Assembly (NCBI GenBank): GCA_036378315.1
Contig: DASUWU010000044.1
Span: forward strand, 16,912-80,911
From: CALAED01 sp036378315
GTDB lineage: Bacteria > Actinomycetota > Actinomycetes > Streptosporangiales > Streptosporangiaceae
Direction of reading: 5' to 3'
Length of the DNA: 64,000 nt
Shown: in pieces, positions 23,960 to 31,709 of the stretch
Position numbering within the stretch: position 1 is the first letter of the stretch
Layout: each line of letters begins with the position of its first letter
The notes under the pieces: model-generated
Database searches by the model: none
What the model saw: only the letters and a program-made list of their open reading frames with translations
Told to the model about the DNA's origin: nothing
Position numbers and translations under genes: made by a program

Positions 23960-24925
23960 GTGGTCGACAAGGATCTCGCGAGCCTGAGCAACCAGCTCAT
24001 GCTCGGCACGGTGCTCCTGTACGTGACCGCGATGGTCGGGTACGCGGCCGACCTGGCGTTCGGCCGGCGGACGGACAAGGCCGCCGCGCCGCTGGCGGTC
24101 CAGGAGCCGGCCCTGGTCGGCGCAGCGGCCCAGCCGGCCCAGCCGGCCGAACTGGCCGAACCGGCCGAGCCGGCGCCGCCGGAGGGTGCGGTCGAACGCA
24201 GGCAGGTCGACTGGGGCCGCTTCGCCGTCCTGATGACAGTGCTCGCGTGGGGCGTCCACCTCGGCGAGATCGCGACCCGCGGGATGGCCGCCCACCGGCT
24301 GCCGTGGGGCAACATGTACGAGTTCACCTCGGCGATCTGCTTCGCCGCCGTGACGGCCTACCTCGCCGTGCTGACGAGGCAGCGCGTGCGGTTCCTCGGC
24401 GCCTTTCTCATGGTGGGGGTCGTCCTCGGCCTCGGCGTGGCCACGATCTGGCTCTACGACGATCCAGGGCCGCTGGTGCCGGCGCTGAACTCGTACTGGA
24501 TCGCCATCCACGTCACGGCCGCGATCACGGCGACCGGCACGTTCTCGCTCGCCGCCGTCATCACCGTCCTCTACCTGGTGGCCGCGCGCGACACGGGCAG
24601 GTTCCGGCTGCCACCGGCGGAGAACCTCGACCGGCTGGCCAACAGGATCACGATGTTCGGCTTCCCGATCTGGACGTTCGCGATCATGGCCGGAGCGATC
24701 TGGGCCGACCAGGCGTGGGGCCGCTACTGGGGCTGGGACCCGAAGGAGACGTGGTCGTTCATCACCTGGGTCTGCTACGCCGGCTACCTGCACGCTCGCG
24801 CCACGGCCGGCTGGCGGGGGCGCAGGGCCGCGGTGATCTCACTGATCGCGTTCGGCTGCCTGCTGTTCAACTTCTTCGGCATCAACTTCCTGGTCTCCGG
24901 CCTGCACTCCTACGCCGGCGGCTGA
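23960..24925 (+). CDS. ccsB: c-type cytochrome biogenesis protein CcsB (CcsA/ResC family)
   Basis: 321 residues with about eight membrane helices. WGRYWGWDPKETWSFITW is the tryptophan-rich heme-handling signature, and His residues flank it (AWGVHLGEI, AIHVTAA, LVSGLHSYAGG). An Ala/Pro/Glu-repeat loop lies at about residues 40-70. GTG at 23960 is chosen because AAGGAG ends nine bases before it; GTG at 23951, which overlaps the resB stop, is the alternative. It is the last gene of the operon and converges with the next gene with only four bases between. Confidence 0.95.
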   Translation: MVDKDLASLSNQLMLGTVLLYVTAMVGYAADLAFGRRTDKAAAPLAVQEPALVGAAAQPAQPAELAEPAEPAPPEGAVERRQVDWGRFAVLMTVLAWGVHLGEIATRGMAAHRLPWGNMYEFTSAICFAAVTAYLAVLTRQRVRFLGAFLMVGVVLGLGVATIWLYDDPGPLVPALNSYWIAIHVTAAITATGTFSLAAVITVLYLVAARDTGRFRLPPAENLDRLANRITMFGFPIWTFAIMAGAIWADQAWGRYWGWDPKETWSFITWVCYAGYLHARATAGWRGRRAAVISLIAFGCLLFNFFGINFLVSGLHSYAGG

Positions 24926-24929
24926 CGGG

Positions 24930-25211
24930 TCAGTCGTCACCGCGCAGCCGTCGCTCGATCTGGCGGAGGAACTCCGGGTCGTCGTCCGGGCCGCGCGGCG
25001 CGGACGGCCGCCGGGCCGCCGGGACGAACCGGCGCCTCGGTTTGCCGAGCAGCAGCCACAGGACCGCGCCGACGATCAGGGTCAGCAAGACGATCATGAC
25101 CCAGCCGAACTTCGACAGCAGCCGGACGTCCGCCTCGTCGGTCGTCAGCACCTCGACCAGACTGTAGAGCCACAGGCCGAGGGCGATCAGCGCAACAAGG
25201 ACGTAGACCAT
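24930..25211 (-). CDS. PLDc_N domain membrane protein
   Basis: 93 residues. Two membrane helices (VLVALIALGLWLYSLVEVL and GWVMIVLLTLIVGAVLWLLLG) and a WLYS...LSKFGWVMI pattern match the small phospholipase D N-terminal-like family; the catalytic part of phospholipase D is absent. A basic, charged tail follows. Function unknown. The ATG at 25211 has a TAACCT box six bases ahead. Confidence 0.88.
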   Translation of the reverse strand: MVYVLVALIALGLWLYSLVEVLTTDEADVRLLSKFGWVMIVLLTLIVGAVLWLLLGKPRRRFVPAARRPSAPRGPDDDPEFLRQIERRLRGDD

Positions 25212-25217
25212 GCGCGC

Positions 25218-25223
25218 AGGTTA
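25218..25223 (-). promoter_or_regulatory. -10 box of leaderless promoter for the PLDc_N protein
   Basis: TAACCT on the reverse strand ends six bases before the ATG at 25211. Confidence 0.5.
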
Positions 25224-25255
25224 CCCTGCGGGCAGACATCGCCGAGAGGAGCGTG

Positions 25256-26062
25256 ATGCGGTACCGGCTGGACGACCGCAGCGGACGGCATCGCAAGCCG
25301 CGGGAAACCCAACCGCGCGACGCGCTCGGCCGGTTCCGCCGGCGCGCGGACGGCAGCGCCCGCCCCGCCGACCCGCCGCGCCTCCCGTGGAGCGACTTCG
25401 AGCTGGACGACGAGCCGCAGCCGCAGCGCGTGCGGCCACGACCGCCGGACGCGCCCCGCCGCGCCGACGGGCGCCGGCACTGCGGCGCGGTGGAGCGCAT
25501 CCTGTTCCGGCAGTGGGACGCCGCCGCCGGCCCGCCCAGCCGCGACGTCGTCCGGGCCGTCGAGAACCTCGCCGCGCTGCCGGACGCGCTCAAGGAGACG
25601 CTGGCGACCGGCCTGGAGGCGATCTATGTCGGGCCGGGCGGCGTGCCCGACCTCGACGACATGACGTACCTGAAAGGCCGGACGCTGCCGTCCGGCCGCG
25701 GCACCTGGGACATCTGCGCGGGCGCCTATGGAGACCGCAAGATTGTCGTCGGGGATCGGCCGTCACCGACTCCCGACGTGATGATGCACGAGGTCGGTCA
25801 CGCGCTCGACGACATTGACGGCGGGTCCGGAGAATGGCAATCTGACAGCGCCGAATTCAGCGCCCTTTACCGGCAGTGCCTGCCGCATTTGTCAAGCGAT
25901 TTCCATCGGCAACCTGACGATCTGGGTCGCAAGGAGTTCTTCGCCGACGCATTCGCCGCGATCGCGGCCAGGCGGCGCCCGGCTCTCGTCGACATGCTCG
26001 GCGGGGACACTCGTACGGCGCTGAACGTGATGCTCTACTTCAACCGTCGCTATGGGATATAG
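25256..26062 (+). CDS. Putative zinc metallopeptidase (HExxH protein)
   Basis: 268 residues. The first 75 residues are Arg/Pro-rich and probably unstructured. The domain at 80-268 contains HEVGH (178-182), the zincin zinc site, followed 45 residues later by EFFADAFAA (E227, D231), which would supply the third ligand. This HExxH...ExxAD spacing recalls anthrax lethal factor-type (ATLF-like) toxin domains, but I cannot confirm it. There is no signal peptide. ATG at 25256 is chosen over GTG at 25253 because GAGAGGAG lies four bases ahead. An 84-residue protein gene follows 10 bases later. Confidence 0.72.
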   Translation: MRYRLDDRSGRHRKPRETQPRDALGRFRRRADGSARPADPPRLPWSDFELDDEPQPQRVRPRPPDAPRRADGRRHCGAVERILFRQWDAAAGPPSRDVVRAVENLAALPDALKETLATGLEAIYVGPGGVPDLDDMTYLKGRTLPSGRGTWDICAGAYGDRKIVVGDRPSPTPDVMMHEVGHALDDIDGGSGEWQSDSAEFSALYRQCLPHLSSDFHRQPDDLGRKEFFADAFAAIAARRRPALVDMLGGDTRTALNVMLYFNRRYGI

Positions 26063-26072
26063 GTGATCAGCG

Positions 26073-26327
26073 ATGTACGTCATCAGGCTCCCCAACGGGA
26101 ACCTGCGCGTGCCGCACAGTGCCATTACAGGCAACGAATCCACTGGGCAGATCATCGCCCAGGGCTATGTCGAGATCGGCCCCGACGACCCGGACTATTC
26201 ACGGTTCGCCGAACAGGCGCTCACCGAAGGAGAGCTGGCCGAGAAGCGTCGCCACTGGGAAGAGCAGGACGGTGCGTTGCTGCAGCAGTTCGAAGAATGG
26301 AAGGCGCAACAGGCCGGGAATGACTGA
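26073..26327 (+). CDS. Small hypothetical protein downstream of the zincin-like gene
   Basis: 84 residues: a short beta-rich N-terminal half (MYVIRLPNGNLRVPHSAI) and a charged helical C-terminal half (LTEGELAEKRRHWEEQDG, LLQQFEEWKAQQAGND). I know no family. It starts 10 bases after the zincin-like gene and its base composition is a little lower in GC than its surroundings. The pairing could be effector and partner or inhibitor; that is only suggested by position. It converges with the bldC-like gene, nine bases away. Confidence 0.65.
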   Translation: MYVIRLPNGNLRVPHSAITGNESTGQIIAQGYVEIGPDDPDYSRFAEQALTEGELAEKRRHWEEQDGALLQQFEEWKAQQAGND

Positions 26328-26336
26328 ATGGCGCCG

Positions 26337-26528
26337 CTATCGGCCGTTCGGCTCCTCACCGCGGAGGAGGGCGTGTACCTCGGACTCGCGGAACCGACGA
26401 TGTCCACCAGGGGTGCGGATGCTGCTGATCCTGCCCGCGGCGGCCCAGCGGGTCACCGTCTTCGGGTCGACCCGGAAGAGGGCGGCCACCTCTCCGGGGG
26501 TCAACAAGCGCTCAGTCGTGCTCTCCAC
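26337..26528 (-). CDS. BldC-like MerR-type DNA-binding protein
   Basis: 63 residues, almost all one MerR winged helix: LLTPGEVAALFRVDPKTVTRWAAAGRISSIRTPGGHRRFRESEVHALL. This matches developmental regulator BldC of Streptomyces over nearly its whole length (BldC has about 68 residues), including the VDPKTVTRWA and SIRT-GGHRR blocks. BldC-type proteins bind direct repeats cooperatively without a ligand domain. GTG start with GGGGGAG ahead. Its 235-base upstream region holds two palindromes. It could be BldC itself or a paralogue. Confidence 0.88.
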   Translation of the reverse strand: MESTTERLLTPGEVAALFRVDPKTVTRWAAAGRISSIRTPGGHRRFRESEVHALLRGEEPNGR

Positions 26529-26603
26529 GATGCTCCCCCTTTGTCCCGCTCTGGTGCGGGTGGACTGTTTCTAAGTGTGCCGGGTCAAGACCGATTTCTC
26601 CCT

Positions 26604-26618
26604 TGTTTTCGCAAAACA
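26604..26618. promoter_or_regulatory. Inverted repeat TGTTTT-CGC-AAAACA
   Basis: A perfect six-base inverted repeat with a three-base centre, immediately next to another palindrome, upstream of the bldC-like gene. AT-rich in a GC-rich setting, which suggests a promoter or protein-binding site. Confidence 0.5.
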
Positions 26619-26632
26619 CTACAGACTGTAGT
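26618..26632. promoter_or_regulatory. Palindrome ACTACAG-A-CTGTAGT
   Basis: A perfect seven-base inverted repeat with a one-base centre in the bldC-like upstream region. It closely resembles the repeat before resA (20985-20999). Likely operator of an unidentified repressor. Confidence 0.6.
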
Positions 26633-26751
26633 TGGCTGACTTGCAGGGATCACGGGAAGTAAACACCAACTCCAACAGCGTAGTCACGCGGGCCTCATTC
26701 ATCAGCCGAACACCTCTGAGCACCCGAGCTCGCGCCCAAAAGCGGTGACCC

Positions 26752-26757
26752 TATGCT
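26752..26757 (+). promoter_or_regulatory. -10 box of leaderless promoter for the PLP dehydratase
   Basis: TATGCT ends six bases before the ATG at 26764. Confidence 0.5.
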
Positions 26758-26763
26758 GCGGAC

Positions 26764-27720
26764 ATGGCCGACCTTGTGACCGTGGCCGAGATCGAGCGGG
26801 CCGCCGAACGGCTGGCCGGCGTCGCGGTGCGGACCCCGCTCGTACCTTTCCCACCGTCCGGCCGGGAACTGCTGATCAAGCCGGAGTCGCTGCAGCCGAT
26901 CGGGGCGTTCAAGCTGCGCGGCGCGTACGCGGCCCTGACCACGCTGCCGGAGCACGACCGGGCGCGCGGCGTCATCACCCACTCCAGTGGCAACCACGCG
27001 CAGGCCGTGGCGTACGCCGCACGGGCGTTGCGCGTCCCAGCGGTGGTCGTCATGCCGCGCACCGCACCTGAGGTCAAGGTGGCGGCCTGCCGCGCGCTGG
27101 GTGCCGAGATCGTGTTCGTCGAGCCGACGATGGAGGCCAGGCGCACCACGGCCGAGCGGCTGGCGGGCGCGCACGGGTACGTGCTGATCCCGCCGTTCGA
27201 CGACGCGCGGGTGATCGCCGGGCAGGGCACGGTCGGCCTGGAGATCGTGGCGGACGCGCCGGACGTCGACGTCGTGCTCGTGCCGGTCGGCGGGGGCGGC
27301 CTGCTCGCCGGCGTCGCCACGGCGGTGAAGTCGCTGCGGCCGGGGGCCCGCGTCTTCGGGGTGCAGCCAGAACTGTCAGCGCACGCGCGCGAGTCGCTGC
27401 GGCTCGGGCGGCCGGTCGAGTGGCCGGCCGCGCGGACCGGCCGCACGATCGCCGACGCGCTGCGCGTCCAGGGCCTCGGGCGGCTCCCGTACGCCCACAT
27501 CAGCGAGTACGCCGACGGCATCGTCACGGTGTCCGAGGAGGAGATCGTGGACGCGATGCGGCGGCTGCTGCTGAACGCCCGTCTCGTGGCCGAGCCGGCG
27601 GGGGCCGTGGCGGCCGCGGCCTACCTCGCGCACCGCGGTGAGCTGCCGGCCGCGCGGACGTACGTGGCCGTGCTGTCCGGCGGCAATGTCGATCCACGCA
27701 GGCTCGCAGAAACGATCTGA
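26764..27720 (+). CDS. Threonine/serine dehydratase family PLP enzyme
   Basis: 318 residues, fold type II PLP enzyme. K50 in IGAFKLRGAY forms the Schiff base, SSGNHAQAVAYAA binds the substrate carboxylate and PVGGGGLLAGVA the PLP phosphate. There is no C-terminal ACT regulatory domain, so it is like the short catabolic threonine dehydratases and serine racemases rather than IlvA. The precise substrate cannot be read from sequence. A leaderless start fits the TATGCT box six bases upstream. Confidence 0.92.
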   Translation: MADLVTVAEIERAAERLAGVAVRTPLVPFPPSGRELLIKPESLQPIGAFKLRGAYAALTTLPEHDRARGVITHSSGNHAQAVAYAARALRVPAVVVMPRTAPEVKVAACRALGAEIVFVEPTMEARRTTAERLAGAHGYVLIPPFDDARVIAGQGTVGLEIVADAPDVDVVLVPVGGGGLLAGVATAVKSLRPGARVFGVQPELSAHARESLRLGRPVEWPAARTGRTIADALRVQGLGRLPYAHISEYADGIVTVSEEEIVDAMRRLLLNARLVAEPAGAVAAAAYLAHRGELPAARTYVAVLSGGNVDPRRLAETI

Positions 27721-27747
27721 GAGCCGTCCGATAGCCTCAGGAACGTC

Positions 27748-27996
27748 ATGCGCTCAGTATTCGCCTATACCGTCGCCAGGGCGGCGCTTTTCGCGGCCAC
27801 GGCCGGGGTGCTCTACCTCCTCGGCGCCCGGGGCCTGCTGCTGCTCGCGCTGGCGGTGCTGATCAGCGGCCTGGTCAGCCTCGTCGTGCTGACGAGGCAG
27901 CGCGACCGGGTGTCGGTATCCGTGACGTCGGCGGCCCGCAGGGCGCGCGGCAACCTCGAGCGCAGGATCGAGGAGTCGCGCACCCGCGAAGACTGA
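27748..27996 (+). CDS. DUF4229 small membrane protein
   Basis: 82 residues with two membrane helices (AALFAATAGVLYLLGA and LLLLALAVLISGLVSLVVL), then a basic amphipathic tail (RQRDRVSVSVTSAARRAR, LERRIEESRTRED). The pattern fits the actinobacterial DUF4229 family of unknown function. It is 27 bases after the dehydratase; a TAGCCT box at 27732-27737 and CAGGA suggest its own start signals. Confidence 0.82.
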   Translation: MRSVFAYTVARAALFAATAGVLYLLGARGLLLLALAVLISGLVSLVVLTRQRDRVSVSVTSAARRARGNLERRIEESRTRED

Positions 27997-28008
27997 CCAG
28001 CCGAGGCC

Positions 28009-28036
28009 GGCCAGCCGGGACTGGCCAGCCGGGACT
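28009..28036. repeat. 14-base tandem repeat between convergent genes
   Basis: GGCCAGCCGGGACT occurs twice in a row, with partial copies on both sides. It fills the 42-base gap between the DUF4229 gene and the convergent propeller gene and can fold into hairpins, so it may also help termination. Confidence 0.6.
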
Positions 28037-28038
28037 GG

Positions 28039-29292
28039 TCAGCCGGCCGGGAACATGCCGAGGCGGGCGTGGTACTCGTGCCCGAGCTCCTCGGTGTCGC
28101 TGCCCACGAACAGCCCGCCGGCGTGGGCGACGAGCGTCTCCACGCCGTGCCCGCGGGTGCGGGTCGGGTTCCACGACAGCGCCTTGCCCGTGGTCGGGCT
28201 GAGCGCGCCGATGCCGGGCCGGGAGACCGCGCCAGGGCCGGCGGTGTCGTGGCCGTACGGGTTGTCCAGCCAGCGCTGGTGACCGCCCACGTACACGGCC
28301 ACGCCCGTCACCGACACCGCCATCAGCGTGTCGCCGCCGGTCCAGTTGACCCAGACGGGCTGCCGGCCCGAGCTGGTCTTTGTGGCGTCCCACTTGGCCG
28401 CGCTGTCGCACAGCGTCGTGTTGCCGAACGGGCCGCCGGTGGTGACGATGACGAAGTACTTGCCGGTCGGGTCGAAGTCCACGTCGCGGATGTAGCTGTC
28501 GAACGCGACGTTGTTGCAGACCGGCCCGTACCGGCTGGTCGCCCAGCCCGACAGCGAGCCGCTCGTGTTGAACATCGCGACCTGCATCCTGGAGTGCCCG
28601 TTCACCTTCATGAACGACCCGGTGGCCACCAGCTTGGTGCCGTCGGGCGACAGGGCCATGTCGTAGATCTTCAGCGTGCCGTTGTTGATCGGATCGGTGA
28701 AGGAGAAGTTGATCTTCGAGTCGACCTTGCCGGTGGAGGTGTCGAGCCGGGCGAGCCGCGACCGGGCCACCCCGTTGATCGAGGAGAACTGCCCGCCGAC
28801 GTAGAGCTGGCTGCCGCGGGTGATGAGGTCCCACACCGTGCCGCTGCCGAGCTTGAACGTGCCCGTCCTGTTGCCATGGGAGGTGAGCCTGACCAGCCCC
28901 TTGTTGGCCGCGCCGTTGATCGTGGTGAACGCGCCGCCGACGAAGATGGTGCCGCTCGGACCGGGCGCCACGGCGCGGACCAGCCCGTTCAGCGCCGGCT
29001 TGAAGGTCGTGTCGATCTTCCCGGTCTTGGCGTCGTACGCGAACAGGTACTTCTGGTTGATCGTCGTCGAGCTGCCGGCGTTCCTGATCTTGGTGAAGCT
29101 GCCGCCCACGATGATCCGACTGCCGATCGGGGCGATCGCGTAGACCGTGCCGTCCAACGCGTTCGGGGTGTAGTTGACCGGGTTCGCCGAGACCACCTTG
29201 GTCTGCGCCTCATCGGCCTGCGCGGGCGGGATCGTCGCGGCGGCGGCGGCGACGACCGCACCGCCGGCCACGACCGAGATGACTCGTCGCAT
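28039..29292 (-). CDS. Secreted delta-60-repeat beta-propeller protein A
   Basis: 417 residues. A Sec signal peptide (MRRVISVVAGGAVVAAAAAT, cut after AQA) precedes repeated units of the type IVGGSFTKI, IFVGGAFTTING, LYVGGQFSSING with KYLFAYDAKTGKID-like strands, the pattern of delta-60 or propeller repeats. Two cysteines (in PVCNNVAF and TTLCDSAAKW) flank DFDPTGKYFVIVTTGGPFGN and probably form a disulfide. It ends with TRTRGHGVE and VGSDTEELGHEYH. Outer-surface or secreted function is unknown. A close paralogue lies directly upstream, at 29434. Confidence 0.87.
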   Translation of the reverse strand: MRRVISVVAGGAVVAAAAATIPPAQADEAQTKVVSANPVNYTPNALDGTVYAIAPIGSRIIVGGSFTKIRNAGSSTTINQKYLFAYDAKTGKIDTTFKPALNGLVRAVAPGPSGTIFVGGAFTTINGAANKGLVRLTSHGNRTGTFKLGSGTVWDLITRGSQLYVGGQFSSINGVARSRLARLDTSTGKVDSKINFSFTDPINNGTLKIYDMALSPDGTKLVATGSFMKVNGHSRMQVAMFNTSGSLSGWATSRYGPVCNNVAFDSYIRDVDFDPTGKYFVIVTTGGPFGNTTLCDSAAKWDATKTSSGRQPVWVNWTGGDTLMAVSVTGVAVYVGGHQRWLDNPYGHDTAGPGAVSRPGIGALSPTTGKALSWNPTRTRGHGVETLVAHAGGLFVGSDTEELGHEYHARLGMFPAG

Positions 29293-29433
29293 CGCGAGCG
29301 CTCCTGGGGGGAATACGGAACTGCCAACGGAAAGGCCGGGAGGCGACTCTAGCGCCCCCCGGCCGCGGAGAGGTCACGAACCGGTGACCCGAACCGGACA
29401 GGCCGGGCCACCGGCCGGCGTGACGCACACGGC

Positions 29434-30762
29434 CTAGGGGGCCGGGAAGTACCCGACCTTCTGGTGGTATTCGTGGCCGAGCTCGTCGGTGTCGCTGCCG
29501 ACGAACAGGCCGCCGTCGGAGGTGGCCATCAGCACCTCGACGCCGTGCCCGCGGGTGCGGGTCGGGTTCCACGGAATGTCCTTGGCCTTGCCGGTGTTCG
29601 GGTCGATCGCGCCGATCCCGGGCCGGTCCACCGCGCCGGGCCCGGCGCTGTCACGGCCGTACGGGTTGTCCAGCCAGCGCTGGTGCCCGCCGACGTACAC
29701 CGCGACGCCGGTGCAGGACACGGAGAGCAGCGTGTCGCCGCCGGTCCAGTTGACCCAGACGGGCTGCTGGTTCGCCGTGGTCTTGGTGGCGTCCCACTTG
29801 GCGGCGCTGTCGCACAGCGTCGTGTTGCCGAACGGGCCGCCGGTGGTGACCAGCACGAAGTACTTCCCGGTCGGGTCGAAGTCGACGTCGCGGACGTAGG
29901 TGTCGAACGCGCTGGTGTTGCAGACGTTGCCGTACCTGCCGGTCGCCCAGCCGCTCAGCGCGGCCGAGGTGTCGGTGACGTCCACCATGGCCACCTGCGA
30001 GCGTGCCGTCCCGTTCACCGTGGTGAAGTTGCCGTCGAAGACGACCTTGGTGTCCTGCGGGTCGACCGCGATGCTCTCCACGCGCAGCGCGCCGCCGTTG
30101 AGCGGCCCGGCCAGGGTGAAGTTGAAGTTGGGATCGAGCTTGCCTGTGGTGGCGTCCAGCCGGGCGAGGCCGGTGCGGGCCGCGCCGGCGATGTTGGTGA
30201 ACGTGCCGCCCGCGTACAGGTGGGTGCCGCGGCGGATCAGCGCGCGTACGCCCGCGTTGTAGTCGAGCTGTCCCTTGAAGGTGGTCACGTTGGCGCCGTC
30301 GGCGAGCTTGAGCCTGGCCAGGCTGCGCACGGTCGCGCCGTTGACCGTGGTGAAGTAGCCGGCCGCGTAGACGGTGCCGTCGTCGCCGGGCTGTAGGGCG
30401 TAGACCTCGCCGGGCAGCAGGTTGCCGTCGATGTCCTTCTTGGCCTTGAGCAGCTTCGGCGCGAACGCCGTGTCGATGACCCCGGTGGTGCGGTCGTAGG
30501 CGAAGATGCCGGTGCGGTCGAAGACCTTCGTCGTGCCCGCCTGCTGCACCTGGGTGAAGGTGCCGCCGACCACCACCTCGTTGCCGATGACGGCGTACGC
30601 GCGCACCGTGCCGTCCTTGACGTTCGGTGTGTTGTCGACCGGGTTGTCCGACACGATCTTCGTCTGGGCGATGTCCGCGGCCACCGGGAGGGCGGTGACG
30701 AGGCCGCTCGCGAGACCCGCGATCGCGGTCACGGCGGTGGCTACGGCGATGCGTCGGCGCAT
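29434..30762 (-). CDS. Secreted delta-60-repeat beta-propeller protein B
   Basis: 442 residues, paralogue of the next gene. Signal peptide MRRRIAVATAVTAIAGLASG with cleavage near PVAADIA. It shares the VVGGTFTQV and YAGGTFTNIAGAAR repeats, the two cysteines around DFDPTGKYFVLVTTGGPFG, and long near-identical blocks in the last third (QPVWVNWTGGDTLLSV, YVGGHQRWLDNPYGRD, NPTRTRGHGVEVL). It is about 25 residues longer, with an extra DIDGNLLPGEVYALQP loop. The 141-base gap to the next gene and the same orientation indicate tandem duplication; I see no separate promoter for the second copy. Confidence 0.87.
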   Translation of the reverse strand: MRRRIAVATAVTAIAGLASGLVTALPVAADIAQTKIVSDNPVDNTPNVKDGTVRAYAVIGNEVVVGGTFTQVQQAGTTKVFDRTGIFAYDRTTGVIDTAFAPKLLKAKKDIDGNLLPGEVYALQPGDDGTVYAAGYFTTVNGATVRSLARLKLADGANVTTFKGQLDYNAGVRALIRRGTHLYAGGTFTNIAGAARTGLARLDATTGKLDPNFNFTLAGPLNGGALRVESIAVDPQDTKVVFDGNFTTVNGTARSQVAMVDVTDTSAALSGWATGRYGNVCNTSAFDTYVRDVDFDPTGKYFVLVTTGGPFGNTTLCDSAAKWDATKTTANQQPVWVNWTGGDTLLSVSCTGVAVYVGGHQRWLDNPYGRDSAGPGAVDRPGIGAIDPNTGKAKDIPWNPTRTRGHGVEVLMATSDGGLFVGSDTDELGHEYHQKVGYFPAP

Positions 30763-30902
30763 TGGGTGCTCCTGCTTTCACGAATAGTCGCCTTTATGTA
30801 CCACAGGCGAGTGACACCACGGGTCCCAACAGCCACAGCGGCTTCCTCTTCGAGACCGCATTGTTGTGACGCCTTGGCGGCGCGTTGGGGTTACCGGCGT
30901 GC

Positions 30903-30908
30903 CATAGT
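30903..30908 (+). promoter_or_regulatory. -10 box of leaderless promoter for the PAP2 protein
   Basis: CATAGT ends six bases before the ATG at 30915 and is used to choose that start. Confidence 0.45.
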
Positions 30909-30914
30909 GGCGCG

Positions 30915-31709
30915 ATGCGGATGTCAGGGACGTGGCGGACCGTGGGGAGCGACCGGCTGGCGCTCGCCCGCGTCCAACTGAGGGAGACGCTCGGGCCGGT
31001 CGGCGCCTGGCTGATGCTGTGCGGCGCCGGGCTCGCGCTCTCCGTCGCCGTGCTGTGGCCGCTCGGCCGTGCCGCGCTGCGCCTCGAAGCCGCGTGGGAC
31101 CGTCCGGTCTTCGACTGGTTCCGCGACCACCAGGCCGGAGCGGGCTGGCACCGGCTGATGGAGACCCTGACGCAGATGGGCAACCGGTTCGTCATCTACT
31201 GGATCACGGTCGCGGTGGCGGTCGGGCTCGCGCTGCTCGCGCCGCGCGGCCGGCGCTGGGCGCCGCCGGCGCTCGCCGTCCTGGCCGTGCTGATCGAGCA
31301 GGTCGTCCGGGTGGGGCTGCTCAAGGTGGTGGACCGCGGCCACCCGCCGACGTCGCTCGGTACCTGGCCGTCCGGCGGCGTGGGGCGGATCATCGCGATC
31401 TACGGCTTCCTCCTCTTCCTTTTCTTCTGGTGCGCGCGGCGGCGCTTCCCCCGGCTCGCGACCAGGCCGCTCGCCCTCGCCGCCGGCTGGCTCCTCGCGG
31501 TGATGTCCGTCGTCGAGGGCTACACGCGGGTGTACCTGCTCAAGCACTGGCTCACCGACGTCCTCGGCGGGTACGTCTTCGGCGTGCTGCTGCTCGCCGT
31601 GTTCGTGTACGCGGCGGGCGCGCTGCTCGACGGCGAGGCGGCGGCCGGCGCCGAAGCGCGGACGCCGGAGGCGGCGCCCGCGGACCGCGCCCCTACGCTG
31701 TCTGTATGA
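30915..31709 (+). CDS. PAP2-like membrane phosphatase
   Basis: 264 residues with about six membrane helices. The phosphatidic acid phosphatase type 2 motifs appear as KVVDRGHPP, TWPSGGVGRI and TRVYLLKHWLTDVLGG. The third has the nucleophile histidine and its Asp. In the second, the usual His of PSGH is Gly, which may lower activity. Substrate is probably a lipid or isoprenoid phosphate, which would suit the adjoining menaquinone genes, but this is inference. The stop overlaps the menG ATG, although menG also has its own -10 box inside this gene. Confidence 0.85.
   Translation: MRMSGTWRTVGSDRLALARVQLRETLGPVGAWLMLCGAGLALSVAVLWPLGRAALRLEAAWDRPVFDWFRDHQAGAGWHRLMETLTQMGNRFVIYWITVAVAVGLALLAPRGRRWAPPALAVLAVLIEQVVRVGLLKVVDRGHPPTSLGTWPSGGVGRIIAIYGFLLFLFFWCARRRFPRLATRPLALAAGWLLAVMSVVEGYTRVYLLKHWLTDVLGGYVFGVLLLAVFVYAAGALLDGEAAAGAEARTPEAAPADRAPTLSV
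31694..31699 (+). promoter_or_regulatory. -10 box of an internal leaderless promoter for menG
   Basis: TACGCT inside the 3' end of the PAP2 gene ends six bases before the menG ATG at 31706. Confidence 0.45.
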
